Positions 55,586-64,000 of a stretch of 64,000 nucleotides of DNA are shown in pieces (within the stretch, counting starts at the first letter, position 1; every line of letters starts with the position of its first letter). The notes below the pieces were generated by a model. That model made no database searches, had not been told where the DNA came from, and saw only the letters and a list, made by a program, of their open reading frames with translations. The DNA is from FEN-1297 sp963834015. GTDB taxonomy: Bacteria; Bacteroidota; Ignavibacteria; Ignavibacteriales; Ignavibacteriaceae. The stretch spans positions 124,001-188,000 of the forward strand of contig CAWIAG010000002.1 of NCBI GenBank assembly GCA_963834015.1, written 5' to 3'. The position numbers and the translations under genes were made by a program.

Positions 55586-56617
55586 TTATTCACTGAATTT
55601 ATAAAGATAGTTATCAATTATGTTATTGAATTTAATTTTTTCTGATTTTTCAAGAAAACTTGATCTAATTGCTTTTTTAGATAGTGTTACCAAATCATAT
55701 AATGTATAATTCAATTTTTCATGAAGCATCAAAAACTCATCGGTAATATTTGCACCAAACATTGTCGGGTCATCGGAATTAATGGATACATTTAATCCCA
55801 TTTTATACATATAATCAAAGGGATGTTCCTCTAATGTGAGGAATACCTTTGTTTTCAGATTACTCGTAATACAGACCTCCAGCGGGATTTGCTTTTCAAA
55901 GAGATAATTTACCAACCCAGGATCTTCAATAGCCCTGACTCCATGTCCAATTCTTTCGGCCTGCAGATCCGAAATTGCCGACCAGATTGATTCTGATCCG
56001 GCAGCTTCTCCGGCATGGACAGTTGTTCTGAAACCTCTCCTTCTCGCTTCTAAAAAAACGTCTTTGAAAAGTGCTGGCGGGAATTCTTTTTCACTACCGC
56101 CAAGCCCAATACCAGTAATTCCTTTCATAAGATATGGTGTTATTTGATTTAATCTCAATATAGATGTTTCAGCGCCGTAATTCCTTACAATATCCGCAAT
56201 CAAATTACATTTTATTGAACACTCATTTTCAGCTTTTCTAATACCTGAAATTGTGGCTTCGGCAATCTCTTCAATTTTCAACCCGTTTGAAATAAAATCC
56301 CACGGTGAAAAGAAAACTTCTACGTATAAAACGTTTTGAACAGATAAATTTTTTATCGTCTGGTAAGCAGATTCTTCATAATCATCCGGCTTCCTGAAAA
56401 ATTTATTTTTCCATAGCCAGGTTTGAATAAAATGTGAAAAATCTTTAAAGACAAACTTTTTTCTAAGATCTTCAATACTAGCAATCTCAGGATCACCCCC
56501 ATACTTGCGAATAAGTTTGAATAAGAGATCTAAAGTAAAAGCGCCTTCTAAATGCAAATGGATTTCTGCTTTCGGCATTTCTATAATTGAATCAATTATG
56601 GTTTTATTTTTTATCAT
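55586..56617 (-). CDS. add: adenosine deaminase
   Basis: Converts adenosine to inosine. Zinc and catalytic motifs: PKAEIHLHLEGA at the N-terminus (HxH), TTVHAGEAAGSESIW (His and the catalytic Glu), RIGHGVRA, and VSINSDDPTMF (Asp ligand). The frame is open to TTG 56692, just after the ahcY stop; ATG 56617 is chosen because the extra 25 residues do not resemble family sequence, but the longer start cannot be excluded since neither has a clear Shine-Dalgarno. It is the second gene after ahcY. Confidence 0.93.
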   Translation of the reverse strand: MIKNKTIIDSIIEMPKAEIHLHLEGAFTLDLLFKLIRKYGGDPEIASIEDLRKKFVFKDFSHFIQTWLWKNKFFRKPDDYEESAYQTIKNLSVQNVLYVEVFFSPWDFISNGLKIEEIAEATISGIRKAENECSIKCNLIADIVRNYGAETSILRLNQITPYLMKGITGIGLGGSEKEFPPALFKDVFLEARRRGFRTTVHAGEAAGSESIWSAISDLQAERIGHGVRAIEDPGLVNYLFEKQIPLEVCITSNLKTKVFLTLEEHPFDYMYKMGLNVSINSDDPTMFGANITDEFLMLHEKLNYTLYDLVTLSKKAIRSSFLEKSEKIKFNNIIDNYLYKFSE

Positions 56618-56692
56618 GTTACTTATGGAATCCTGTTGTGTGTCATTACTAAAAATATAATAGGACTTTTTAACCGTTAATTTCCGATACAA

Positions 56693-57901
56693 TTATCTAT
56701 CAATCATAATCCCCTCAACCTTAAGCTTTTCTTCAGTAACCATCCGGTCTATTTCTTCAGGGACTTTTATTAATTTCGGCTCAAGTTTACCAGCCGTAAG
56801 AAAATAATGTACACAACTTAATTGAACTGAGAAAGACATATCCATAATATCGGCAGGATGCCCTAATCCACCTGCAATATTAATAATTCCGCCTCTTGCA
56901 AGAAGGTAAATTTTATTACCGCTTCCAAGAATATATTCCTCAACTTCATCCCTGACAAATTTATAAGAAAGAGCGGCTTTCTTCAAAGAAGTTACGTCAA
57001 TTTCAAAATCAAAGTGGCCTGCATTAGCAAGAAATGCGCCGCTATGCATATTTTCAATATGCTCTAAACGTATTACATCTTTTTCACCGGTAGCTGTAAT
57101 GAAGAAATCACCGCGGGGGGCTGCATCAGCCAAAGGCATCACCTGGTAAGAGTCCATTTTTGCTTCAAGCGCTTTCCATGGATCAATTTCAGTAATTATA
57201 ACATCAGCCCCCAATCCTTTGGCTCTAGCAGCAACACCCTTGCCAACCAAGCCATAACCTACGACGACAATGCACTTGCCTGCTATATTTAAATTTGTCA
57301 AATGGGTAATTGCTGTCCACGCTGACTGGCCTGTTCCATAGCGATTATCAAACAAATACTTAGACTTAGCATCATTAACAGCGATAGCAGGATATTTCAG
57401 TTTGCCGGCTGATAACATTGCTTTCAACCGGTTTACACCGGTTGTTGTTTCCTCACAAATACCTAAAACATTTTTTCCGTACTCCGGATGTTCATGAAGG
57501 TATTCACATATATCGCCGCCGTCGTCTACAATTACATCCATATTGTTTTTCATTATATTTTCAATAAAATTCAAGTATCCTTCGCCAGATGCATCATGTT
57601 TTGCAAAAACATTTACTCCGGCATTTACTAAAGCAGCCGCAACTTCATCTTTTGTAGAAAGAGGATTGCTGCTTGTAATCCATACTTCAGCACCTAATTT
57701 TTTAATTATTAAAGCTAAATAAGCTGTTTTAGCTTCCAAATGAATACACAAAGCAATTTTTTTATTTTTAAACACCCCCTGCTCTTCATATTTTTCGTAC
57801 AGTCTATTCAGTACCGGCATCCATTTAGCCACCCACTCAATTAATATCTCACCTTCAGGTGCCAGGTTAATATCTTTGATTATGTAATTACTATTTACTA
57901 T
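56693..57901 (-). CDS. ahcY: adenosylhomocysteinase, apparently with a non-canonical ATA start
   Basis: Hydrolyses S-adenosylhomocysteine to adenosine and homocysteine. Motifs: ALCIHLEAKTAYL, VDDGGDI, GICEETTTGVNR, NRYGTGQSAW, the NAD loop GYGLVGKGVAARAKGLGA, and the C-terminal GHPADIMDMSFSVQ. The first standard start is GTG 57832 (379 residues), but upstream codons in the same frame encode IIKDINLAPEGEILIEW, the expected N-terminus. These run back to tandem ATA codons (57904, 57901) that follow a GAGGA Shine-Dalgarno at 57908-57912. Starting at ATA 57901 gives 402 residues, the length of the short Thermotoga/archaeal-type enzymes. Confidence 0.9.
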   Translation of the reverse strand: MVNSNYIIKDINLAPEGEILIEWVAKWMPVLNRLYEKYEEQGVFKNKKIALCIHLEAKTAYLALIIKKLGAEVWITSSNPLSTKDEVAAALVNAGVNVFAKHDASGEGYLNFIENIMKNNMDVIVDDGGDICEYLHEHPEYGKNVLGICEETTTGVNRLKAMLSAGKLKYPAIAVNDAKSKYLFDNRYGTGQSAWTAITHLTNLNIAGKCIVVVGYGLVGKGVAARAKGLGADVIITEIDPWKALEAKMDSYQVMPLADAAPRGDFFITATGEKDVIRLEHIENMHSGAFLANAGHFDFEIDVTSLKKAALSYKFVRDEVEEYILGSGNKIYLLARGGIINIAGGLGHPADIMDMSFSVQLSCVHYFLTAGKLEPKLIKVPEEIDRMVTEEKLKVEGIMIDR

Positions 57902-57912
57902 TATTTTTCCTC

Positions 57913-58187
57913 ATTTGGAATAATTTATAAATTAATTGCAAATTCTAAACAGATGTCATGGATATAGAAGTATTACCTTATCTGATAACTTCCGTTCAGA
58001 TTAAATTAATAATTTCAAAATTAAAGAAATAATTTTATAAGCAATATTAACAAATGAAGAAATAATATTAAATGTGATTGTATTGAATTATACTTTTTCT
58101 TCTTATTTTTTAATAAACATTATTTAATATTTTGGTTTCTTATAGAGGATTCATCATTTAAAAGTATTTGAGAAAGTATCAAACCGT
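57913..58187. promoter_or_regulatory. divergent region between ahcY and the DUF4380 gene
   Basis: About 275 very AT-rich bases that must hold promoters for ahcY (minus) and the DUF4380 gene (plus). No SAH riboswitch-like fold or clear operator was found by eye. Confidence 0.35.
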
Positions 58188-59111
58188 ATGAAAAATCACT
58201 CACTTCAAATTTTATTACCTTGTCTTTTTTATTTTATAATGGTTAATGCAATTACTCAAGCTCAAAACAAATCAATAACAACCACCAAGAACGGTTCTTA
58301 TATTATTAATACAGGAAACAAAAATATGACTTTTGACCCCAAGGAAGGCGGAAGGATAACTTCTTTTAAATTAGACGATTATGAATTTCTTACTGATAAA
58401 AATGTACATCCTGATAATTATGGTTCGACATTTTGGCCCAGTCCGCAGTCAAATTGGAACTGGCCTCCTCCTGCTGTATTGGATAATGAACCTTATCAAG
58501 TAGAATACAAGGGTAAATCTATTGTTGCAACAAGCGGGATTGACCCGGTTTCCGGCCTTCAGTTTATAAAGGAATTTTCCGGGGGTAAAAACAACCGGAT
58601 GTATTTGACTTATTCAATCCTGAATGTTTACAAAGAAGTTAAAAAAGTTGCCCCATGGGAAGTTACAAGAGTTCATAAAGGCGGATTACTTTTTTTTCCG
58701 GCTGGAGAAACTCCGGTTCACAAGAAATCTTTTGATATGGCGCTTACTGAAACTATGAACGGTATTGTATGGTCTAAGATTGAAAAACAGGGACCAAAAA
58801 GCAGCCTGCTAAGCATTTCCGACGGATCCGAAGGATGGATAGCTTATGCAATAGAGGGGAAATTATTTGTAAAGAAATTTGAAGATATAAAGCCGGCAAT
58901 GTTCGCACCGGGAGAAGCTGAGATAAGTCTCTACTTATGCCCGGATGCAGATTATATTGAAATTGAAATACAGGGAAAATATGAATCACTTAATCCAGGA
59001 AGTAAATCTGTTTGGAAAGTTGAATGGAATGCCGCAAACATTCCTTCAACAATTAAGGTTGATAAAGATAGCAAAGAGCTTGTTGATTTTGTAAGAGGAT
59101 TAATAAAATAA
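58188..59111 (+). CDS. DUF4380-like secreted protein
   Basis: 307 residues with a signal peptide (about 1-25, ending TQAQ). The rest is a beta-sandwich-like domain: MTFDPKEGGRITSFKLDDYEFL, then STFWPSPQSNWNWPPP, then EFSGGKNNRMYLTYSILN, the order seen in DUF4380 proteins, which resemble galactose-mutarotase (supersandwich) folds. Such proteins occur with glycan-degradation genes and may bind or modify sugars; no activity is established here. It is a single gene on the plus strand. Confidence 0.65.
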   Translation: MKNHSLQILLPCLFYFIMVNAITQAQNKSITTTKNGSYIINTGNKNMTFDPKEGGRITSFKLDDYEFLTDKNVHPDNYGSTFWPSPQSNWNWPPPAVLDNEPYQVEYKGKSIVATSGIDPVSGLQFIKEFSGGKNNRMYLTYSILNVYKEVKKVAPWEVTRVHKGGLLFFPAGETPVHKKSFDMALTETMNGIVWSKIEKQGPKSSLLSISDGSEGWIAYAIEGKLFVKKFEDIKPAMFAPGEAEISLYLCPDADYIEIEIQGKYESLNPGSKSVWKVEWNAANIPSTIKVDKDSKELVDFVRGLIK

Positions 59112-59445
59112 TATTAGTCTGTAAATTTAATCTGAATAATTAAATTTACTAATTTGCAGATGTCTTATTTTATCTCAACTATTAATAATTTTTTGTATCC
59201 TGTTCAAGTACAGATTAAAACTTTTGAGAAACAGTTTAATAATAATGCCGGGCTAATTTCAAATTGTACCTGCGAAATAACATAATCTATATTTAGCATT
59301 TCATTAAATTCTGAGCGTTGTCTGTATCACGTCATTGAATAAATCATTATTATAAATTTTATTTAAAAATTTGATTTTCCAGGTGAGATTATAGAAATAT
59401 AATTGAATCATAACAAGAATATTCTGAATTCCTGAAAGAAATTAT
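59112..59445. other. intergenic region with no visible feature
   Basis: 334 AT-rich bases between the DUF4380 gene and the AhpD-like gene. No ORF, strong hairpin or repeat copy was seen; it presumably holds the promoter of the next two genes. Confidence 0.4.
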
Positions 59446-59904
59446 ATGCGTTTGAATTGGTATAAAACCTCTCCGGAGGCTACTAAAGCTATGTTGGAAC
59501 TACAACGTGTAGTTGACAGCAGCAAAATAGAACATAAACTTTTGGAAATTGTTAAAATCCGGGCTTCTCAAATAAATGGATGCGCGCATTGCCTGGATAT
59601 GCATACTAAAGATGCAATAGCTATCGGGGAAAGTGAACAAAGAATTCATGTTTTGCCTGCCTGGAAAGAAACTACTTTTTATTCACCTCGCGAACGTGCC
59701 GCATTACTATGGTGCGAGGCATTAACTCAAGTCTCTACTTTTGGCGCTCCGGATAACATTTACGAAACTGTTGAAGGTTTATTCTCACCCGAAGAGATTG
59801 TTGAATTGACATTAGCAATTGTAACAATTAATGCCTGGAACAGGCTGGCAATTGGATTTAAATCGGACATAGGCAATTATGTTTCAAATCGAAAGCCAGA
59901 ATAA
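59446..59904 (+). CDS. carboxymuconolactone decarboxylase (AhpD-like) family protein
   Basis: A 152-residue helical protein with the redox/acid motif INGCAHCLDMHTKDA (the CxxC...H pattern, about residues 46-56) and the family's EIVELTLAIVTINAWNRLAIG C-terminal helix. Family members range from peroxidase-linked AhpD to uncharacterised oxidative-stress proteins; the spacing here is that of the small alkylhydroperoxidase-like group. Followed 41 bases later by the SRPBCC gene, likely co-transcribed. Confidence 0.85.
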   Translation: MRLNWYKTSPEATKAMLELQRVVDSSKIEHKLLEIVKIRASQINGCAHCLDMHTKDAIAIGESEQRIHVLPAWKETTFYSPRERAALLWCEALTQVSTFGAPDNIYETVEGLFSPEEIVELTLAIVTINAWNRLAIGFKSDIGNYVSNRKPE

Positions 59905-59945
59905 TATTTATTTACTTATTATTTAAAAAATAAAGAGACATCATC

Positions 59946-60446
59946 ATGAAGGATTACGATTGGAGTAAATTCACACTCAGGATTCCAATAAAAGCAGATA
60001 TACATCAAATATATAATTTTTGGACAACACAGGATGGACTTGAAAAATGGTTCCTGAAAAAAGCAGAATTCAAAAAAACCGAAAAATCACTTAGAGATCG
60101 CAATAGTCAGATCCAAAAAAACGACACATACGAATGGAGTTGGTACGGATATAGTGACGATTCAGTTGAAAGAGGAACTGTTCTTGAAACGAATGGTAAA
60201 GATTTTTTAAAGTTTATATTTGGTAAAGCGGGAATTGTTAACGTTTATATAAAGACTGAGCAAACTGGCAATATTGTTGAGCTTGAACAATCAGAGATGC
60301 AGGTTGATGAAAAGTTAAAAATAAATTTTCATCTGAGTTGTTCCAAAGGATGGGTGTTCTACCTGACCAATTTAAAATCAGTACTTGAAGGCGGTTTGGA
60401 TATGCGCAATAAGGACATAAATTTAAAAGAAGTCATTTCATCATAA
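59946..60446 (+). CDS. SRPBCC/AHSA1-family protein
   Basis: A 166-residue protein of the START-like SRPBCC superfamily, AHSA1 group: an N-terminal strand FTLRIPIKADIHQIYNFWT, then DGLEKWFLKKAEF, a central sheet, and a long C-terminal helix near GWVFYLTNLKSVLEGG. Such proteins bind hydrophobic ligands or act with Hsp90; the ligand is unknown here. An AHSA1 protein next to an AhpD-like protein is a common small-operon arrangement. Confidence 0.8.
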   Translation: MKDYDWSKFTLRIPIKADIHQIYNFWTTQDGLEKWFLKKAEFKKTEKSLRDRNSQIQKNDTYEWSWYGYSDDSVERGTVLETNGKDFLKFIFGKAGIVNVYIKTEQTGNIVELEQSEMQVDEKLKINFHLSCSKGWVFYLTNLKSVLEGGLDMRNKDINLKEVISS

Positions 60447-60510
60447 TACAGGCTTAGATCATTGCTAATAGCAATTTAGTCCTATTCGTTAGTTAAAATA
60501 AATATTTACT

Positions 60511-61554
60511 TTATTTATCAGAGATAATATTTTTTACCTCAAGTAATCGTTTAATATATAAGGAATCAATCAATCCATTCCTATCAGGTGGTACATCTAA
60601 CAGAAGATTTGTATTCCTGGAATTACATAACTTCAGCATGTCGGCAATTTTATTAGAATTCTTAAGGACGATTTCACCCGTATGCCAAAACCAACGTCCG
60701 CCTGCATCGATACAATCACATAATTCAGAAACATTTGTATTTCCACTGGATGGAATTGCAGTTTTGGGATTGACTTGCACTCTCCATGGATATTCATACC
60801 CGATAATATCAGAATCTGTATAATTATCTGCATTATTAGCAATTACAATACACTCGGGCTGGAGTTTATTTATAAGTTCTTTCAATTGAAGCCAGTATTG
60901 CCCTGTATATTTATTTGAGAACTGATCGAACCAAATCAAATCAATCGGTCCATAATTAGTTAATAATTCCGTTACCTGTTTTTCTACAAAACCTTCGTAA
61001 TCACCTTCAGCTTCAGGAGGTAAGCCATGTAAATCTTTTTGTCCGGGTTCAAGTGAATTTCCGGAAGAATTTGAGTAATCACCCGGCAAACAATAATACA
61101 AACCAACTTTTACATTCTTCTTCCTGCATGCATCAACAAAATCTTTAACGATATCTCCTTTCCCGTTTTTATAATTTTTAAAGGCGGTGATGTCGTGCGT
61201 TGTGTATTTACTGTCCCATAAGCACCAGCCTCCGGTATGCTTTACTGTTAAGACAGCGTATTTCATCCCCACAGAGTTAATAACATCTGCCCATTGCTCG
61301 CAGTTTAACTCTTTTGGAATAAATATCAAAGGATCTTCGTAACCAGTTGCCCATTCCTTATCAACGAATGTCCCCATATTGAAATGAAGAAACATGCCAT
61401 ATTTCCACTTGCTGAATTCCTCTTGTTTCTTTTTTAACACTGATTCATTCTTAATAGATGGCTGACTAATAATAATTTGTGAGAAACCAAAACAAAAGAT
61501 CAGCAATAATGCTAATCTGATATTTGTAATAATCCTGAATTTTATTTTTTTCAT
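60511..61554 (-). CDS. GH29 alpha-L-fucosidase
   Basis: 347 residues with a signal peptide (about 1-30). KWKYGMFLHFNMGTF (50-63), AVLTVKHTGGWCLW (100-113) and LIWFDQFSN with the nucleophile D210 mark GH29. It lacks the extra C-terminal beta domain of longer fucosidases. It would remove fucose from fucosylated xyloglucan or other glycans. Its ATG overlaps the stop of the upstream GH2 gene by 4 bases, so the two enzymes are made together. Confidence 0.88.
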   Translation of the reverse strand: MKKIKFRIITNIRLALLLIFCFGFSQIIISQPSIKNESVLKKKQEEFSKWKYGMFLHFNMGTFVDKEWATGYEDPLIFIPKELNCEQWADVINSVGMKYAVLTVKHTGGWCLWDSKYTTHDITAFKNYKNGKGDIVKDFVDACRKKNVKVGLYYCLPGDYSNSSGNSLEPGQKDLHGLPPEAEGDYEGFVEKQVTELLTNYGPIDLIWFDQFSNKYTGQYWLQLKELINKLQPECIVIANNADNYTDSDIIGYEYPWRVQVNPKTAIPSSGNTNVSELCDCIDAGGRWFWHTGEIVLKNSNKIADMLKLCNSRNTNLLLDVPPDRNGLIDSLYIKRLLEVKNIISDK

Positions 61555-64000
61555 TTGATTTTCACTAATTCATCACGAATAATATTATATCCGTCGGCTG
61601 TTATACCTTTAGGTAAAGAGCTAAAAACAGGATAATTTATTTTAATTTGTTTATTCTCACCCGGAAGTAAGTTAAAGAAACCATCCGATATATATACCGG
61701 CAGTAAAATATTTCCGGCATTATCAACCAGGTGCAGATTAACTCCCAATGCGGGAGTTATCGATGGATTTGCTATGTTAATTATTAAGGTATTATCATCA
61801 CCTTTATCGCTTTTAAATATTTCAGCGCTGAGTTTCACTTGCGGAAGTTTATTAAAGTCTAAAAAATCCTTATTCTTATTTTTACTTTTCCAATAATCGT
61901 TCAGTGAAATTATAGTTCCATCTTTATCGGTAAGCGAAACACGGACGAGATAAATATCCGGTAAATCTGCGGGCAACCGGTGTAAAAAGCATGATGTTAA
62001 TTCGTTTGCTCTCACATTAATTATATCCTGGTTTTGATACAATAATTTTCCCTGCAAATTATATAAGGCTGATTTTGCAATTAAATTATTAAATGTTTTC
62101 AAAGATGAATTAACTACTACAACTTTTCCATCGTCAGGATTCATTTGAATATGCACCGGTTCACATGCCTTCTGAGAACCGTAGAACGATCCATAAACTC
62201 CGTAATCCCAGGAATAAGTCTGCCAGATAACGCTCGGCCAGGCTGGATGGCTCATCCATAAAAGGACGCCGCTTGTATTATTCCATAATTTACTGTTCCA
62301 GGATTCAAATATATTTCTGAAACTATCATAATTAATCATTTGAATTTTTTTATTGAAATCTTCAAAACTTTCAGGTAATCCGTATAAAGAATTGGCTGCA
62401 TTTCGGTAATCCTGAAGCCCTTTATGAAGATCATGGTAATACCATACATCACTTACTGGCCATATATCTACCGGCGCCATCATTTTTTTTAAGGAAGCTA
62501 CAGTAGGCATGGAAGGTGTACCCACTTCAGTATCAAATCCTCTTGCAATATTATCAGCGTAGAATGCCGGATCTTTAACATAGTGCCAAGGCCCGCTGGG
62601 TGTAAGGTTCATGTATCTTGAATTAGGTTGATAGTACCGGGTACAATCTTCAGCAGCAATAATTTTCGCTATATCATCTTCCATAGTTACTGGTGCGTAT
62701 CCTTCATTCCGGGGACACCATAAAGCTATAGATGGATGATTCCGGTACCGTTTAATTACATCTTTAACATTTTCTAAAAACAAATTTTTATCTAAAGGTT
62801 CGATATTATATCCTTCTGTAGACATCCAAAAGTCATTCCATACAAGTAGCCCGTATTCATCGGCCAGGCTGTAAAATACATTTTCAGTACTCTCACCTGT
62901 CCAGTTCCTTATCATATTGAAATGCTCTTCTTTATGAAGTTTGAAATAAGGTTCAAGCCTGGACCGGGAAATCTTTTTCATCGCATCATCCATTCCCCAG
63001 CTACCGCCTCTGCAGTATATTCTTTTTCCATTTACTTTTATTACCAGGTATGGACCCATATCCGGATCCTCTGATTGCAGTAATTTAGTTGTATCTGCAT
63101 CTTCCCTGAGGCCGGGTAAAGTAACACCATTCCCAACATCCGTCCGATTGATATTATTAAACAGAAGTTTATCTCCGTTTACATTTTTAACGGGATCAAA
63201 TGCTATCCGCTTATTGGTATGGTCCGGATAAGATACCATAAACTCATAAGACATCTCCCGGATACCAAAACGAACTGACTTTAGATCCGACAAACCATTC
63301 TCCGACAATGCTGTCAATTTTAAATTGTATAATTCCGGGTTGCCATATTGATTAGGCCACCACAACCTTGGGTTGTTAATTCTTAATTGCGGGTAGTTTA
63401 ATGGTGTAAATGATACATTCATTTTTCCCCCGGCAGCTACCTCAACACTTTTTTCAAACAAAATGTTTTCAATCTTTCCCTTCAGCAAAACTCTTTCAGC
63501 TCTGGTACCGGAGTTATATAATTGCATATTAATAGTTATTTCAGCACTGTTTGTATCAGGCAAAGGAAGACTTGTTATAACCTGGGGATCTATTATTGTA
63601 ACCGGCCCGGTTAATTTCAGTACAACATCCTGCCATATACCCATATCCCTGTCCCTGATCCCCGGAATCCAATCCCATCCTTCCGATGAAATAAATGTCG
63701 GCCCATCTAAGCATAACTGGCCGCCGTTGGGGCCAACTCCCGCTGCGGGCGACTTTTCATGTGGAATACCGGGATGTAGTGGAGGGAATAAATGCACAGC
63801 AAGAATATTCTCCCCGGTTTTATTTATAATACCCGATGCATTGAATATTCCGCGTTTAAAGGCTCCTTCTATTCCACCCAATAGATTTCCATTTAACCAT
63901 ACTTCAGCTTTATAATTTATTCCGTTAAAATATAACCAAACATCTCCTTTCCCTTCGTTAGCCGGTATTTTAAAAGATGTTCTGTACCACCAATCCTCGC
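61551..64000 (-). CDS. GH2-family exo-glycosidase, N-terminus beyond the right edge
   Basis: The frame is open to base 64000, so the gene starts outside; TTG 63881 is internal. Visible parts: a galactose-binding-like N-terminal domain (EDWWYRTSFKIP near the edge, VWLYFNGINYKAEVWLNG), an Ig-like domain, the barrel with FNMIRNWTGESTENVFYSLAD, then LWCPRNEG (putative acid/base Glu) and FDTEVGTPSMP (putative nucleophile Glu), and C-terminal beta domains. It falls with the beta-mannosidase / exo-beta-glucosaminidase side of GH2, but the substrate is uncertain. It overlaps the GH29 gene by 4 bases. Confidence 0.85.
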   Translation of the reverse strand, partial: EDWWYRTSFKIPANEGKGDVWLYFNGINYKAEVWLNGNLLGGIEGAFKRGIFNASGIINKTGENILAVHLFPPLHPGIPHEKSPAAGVGPNGGQLCLDGPTFISSEGWDWIPGIRDRDMGIWQDVVLKLTGPVTIIDPQVITSLPLPDTNSAEITINMQLYNSGTRAERVLLKGKIENILFEKSVEVAAGGKMNVSFTPLNYPQLRINNPRLWWPNQYGNPELYNLKLTALSENGLSDLKSVRFGIREMSYEFMVSYPDHTNKRIAFDPVKNVNGDKLLFNNINRTDVGNGVTLPGLREDADTTKLLQSEDPDMGPYLVIKVNGKRIYCRGGSWGMDDAMKKISRSRLEPYFKLHKEEHFNMIRNWTGESTENVFYSLADEYGLLVWNDFWMSTEGYNIEPLDKNLFLENVKDVIKRYRNHPSIALWCPRNEGYAPVTMEDDIAKIIAAEDCTRYYQPNSRYMNLTPSGPWHYVKDPAFYADNIARGFDTEVGTPSMPTVASLKKMMAPVDIWPVSDVWYYHDLHKGLQDYRNAANSLYGLPESFEDFNKKIQMINYDSFRNIFESWNSKLWNNTSGVLLWMSHPAWPSVIWQTYSWDYGVYGSFYGSQKACEPVHIQMNPDDGKVVVVNSSLKTFNNLIAKSALYNLQGKLLYQNQDIINVRANELTSCFLHRLPADLPDIYLVRVSLTDKDGTIISLNDYWKSKNKNKDFLDFNKLPQVKLSAEIFKSDKGDDNTLIINIANPSITPALGVNLHLVDNAGNILLPVYISDGFFNLLPGENKQIKINYPVFSSLPKGITADGYNIIRDELVKIK

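Noticed and set aside
63463..63915. 150-residue plus-strand ORF opposite the GH2 gene
   Set aside because: Mirror of the GH2 coding frame, low-complexity Pro/Ser pattern typical of antisense translation.

Overview
The window looks like a piece of an AT-rich Ignavibacteria-type genome (Bacteroidota/Chlorobiota side). The strongest hint is the type IX secretion C-terminal sorting domain with the YPNPFNPSTN-like signature on two secreted glycoside hydrolases (23045-24958 and 29550-31994). Weak Shine-Dalgarno use, many TTG starts and abundant secreted glycosidases agree with this. No SusC/SusD pair, mobile element, CRISPR array, rRNA or tRNA was seen.

Region 1 (1-12900) is mostly housekeeping. 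It starts with the 3' part of a beta-CASP RNA-processing nuclease, a putative outer-membrane barrel protein, an RsbW-like anti-sigma ATPase and malate dehydrogenase. On the minus strand follow rplU-rpmA and a tight operon xseA-xseB-dxs-(Gfo/Idh oxidoreductase)-PhoB-like regulator-PhoR-like kinase. A GNAT acetyltransferase and a UPF0158 protein come next on the plus strand.

Region 2 (13000-50300) is a large hemicellulose locus interrupted by def-fmt and a trans-sulfuration PLP enzyme. It holds two GH26 mannanases, a GH5_7 lipoprotein mannanase, a T9SS-exported GH5-like enzyme, a GH2 beta-mannosidase, a GH44 endoglucanase/xyloglucanase and a GH42-like enzyme. Two GH130 phosphorylase genes each sit beside a transporter: an SSS symporter overlapping one, and a GPH carrier next to the other. 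Pentose catabolism is encoded in the same stretch: galM-araB-araD-araA-polyol dehydrogenase on the minus strand and xylB-xylA on the plus strand. Together this suggests extracellular mannan, glucomannan or xyloglucan cleavage, uptake of oligosaccharides, energy-saving phosphorolysis, and use of side-chain arabinose and xylose.

Region 3 (50296-53050) has a secreted beta-propeller protein and a 1.2 kb stretch without an intact gene that may contain a decayed gene. Region 4 (53054-57901) is ahcY-add-deoB-punA, four enzymes that together turn S-adenosylhomocysteine into homocysteine, hypoxanthine and ribose-5-phosphate. Region 5 (58188-64000) has a DUF4380 secreted protein, an AhpD-like protein, an SRPBCC/AHSA1 protein, and a GH29 fucosidase overlapping a GH2 enzyme that runs off the right edge.

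Points to look at first: an NAD-dependent epimerase gene cut by an in-frame TGA with about 55 further coding codons behind it; an ahcY gene whose conserved N-terminus extends upstream of every ATG/GTG/TTG to ATA codons behind a good Shine-Dalgarno; a structured intergenic repeat present twice, 39 kb apart; and a pair of related palindromes 19 bp apart between two divergent glycan-use transcription units.
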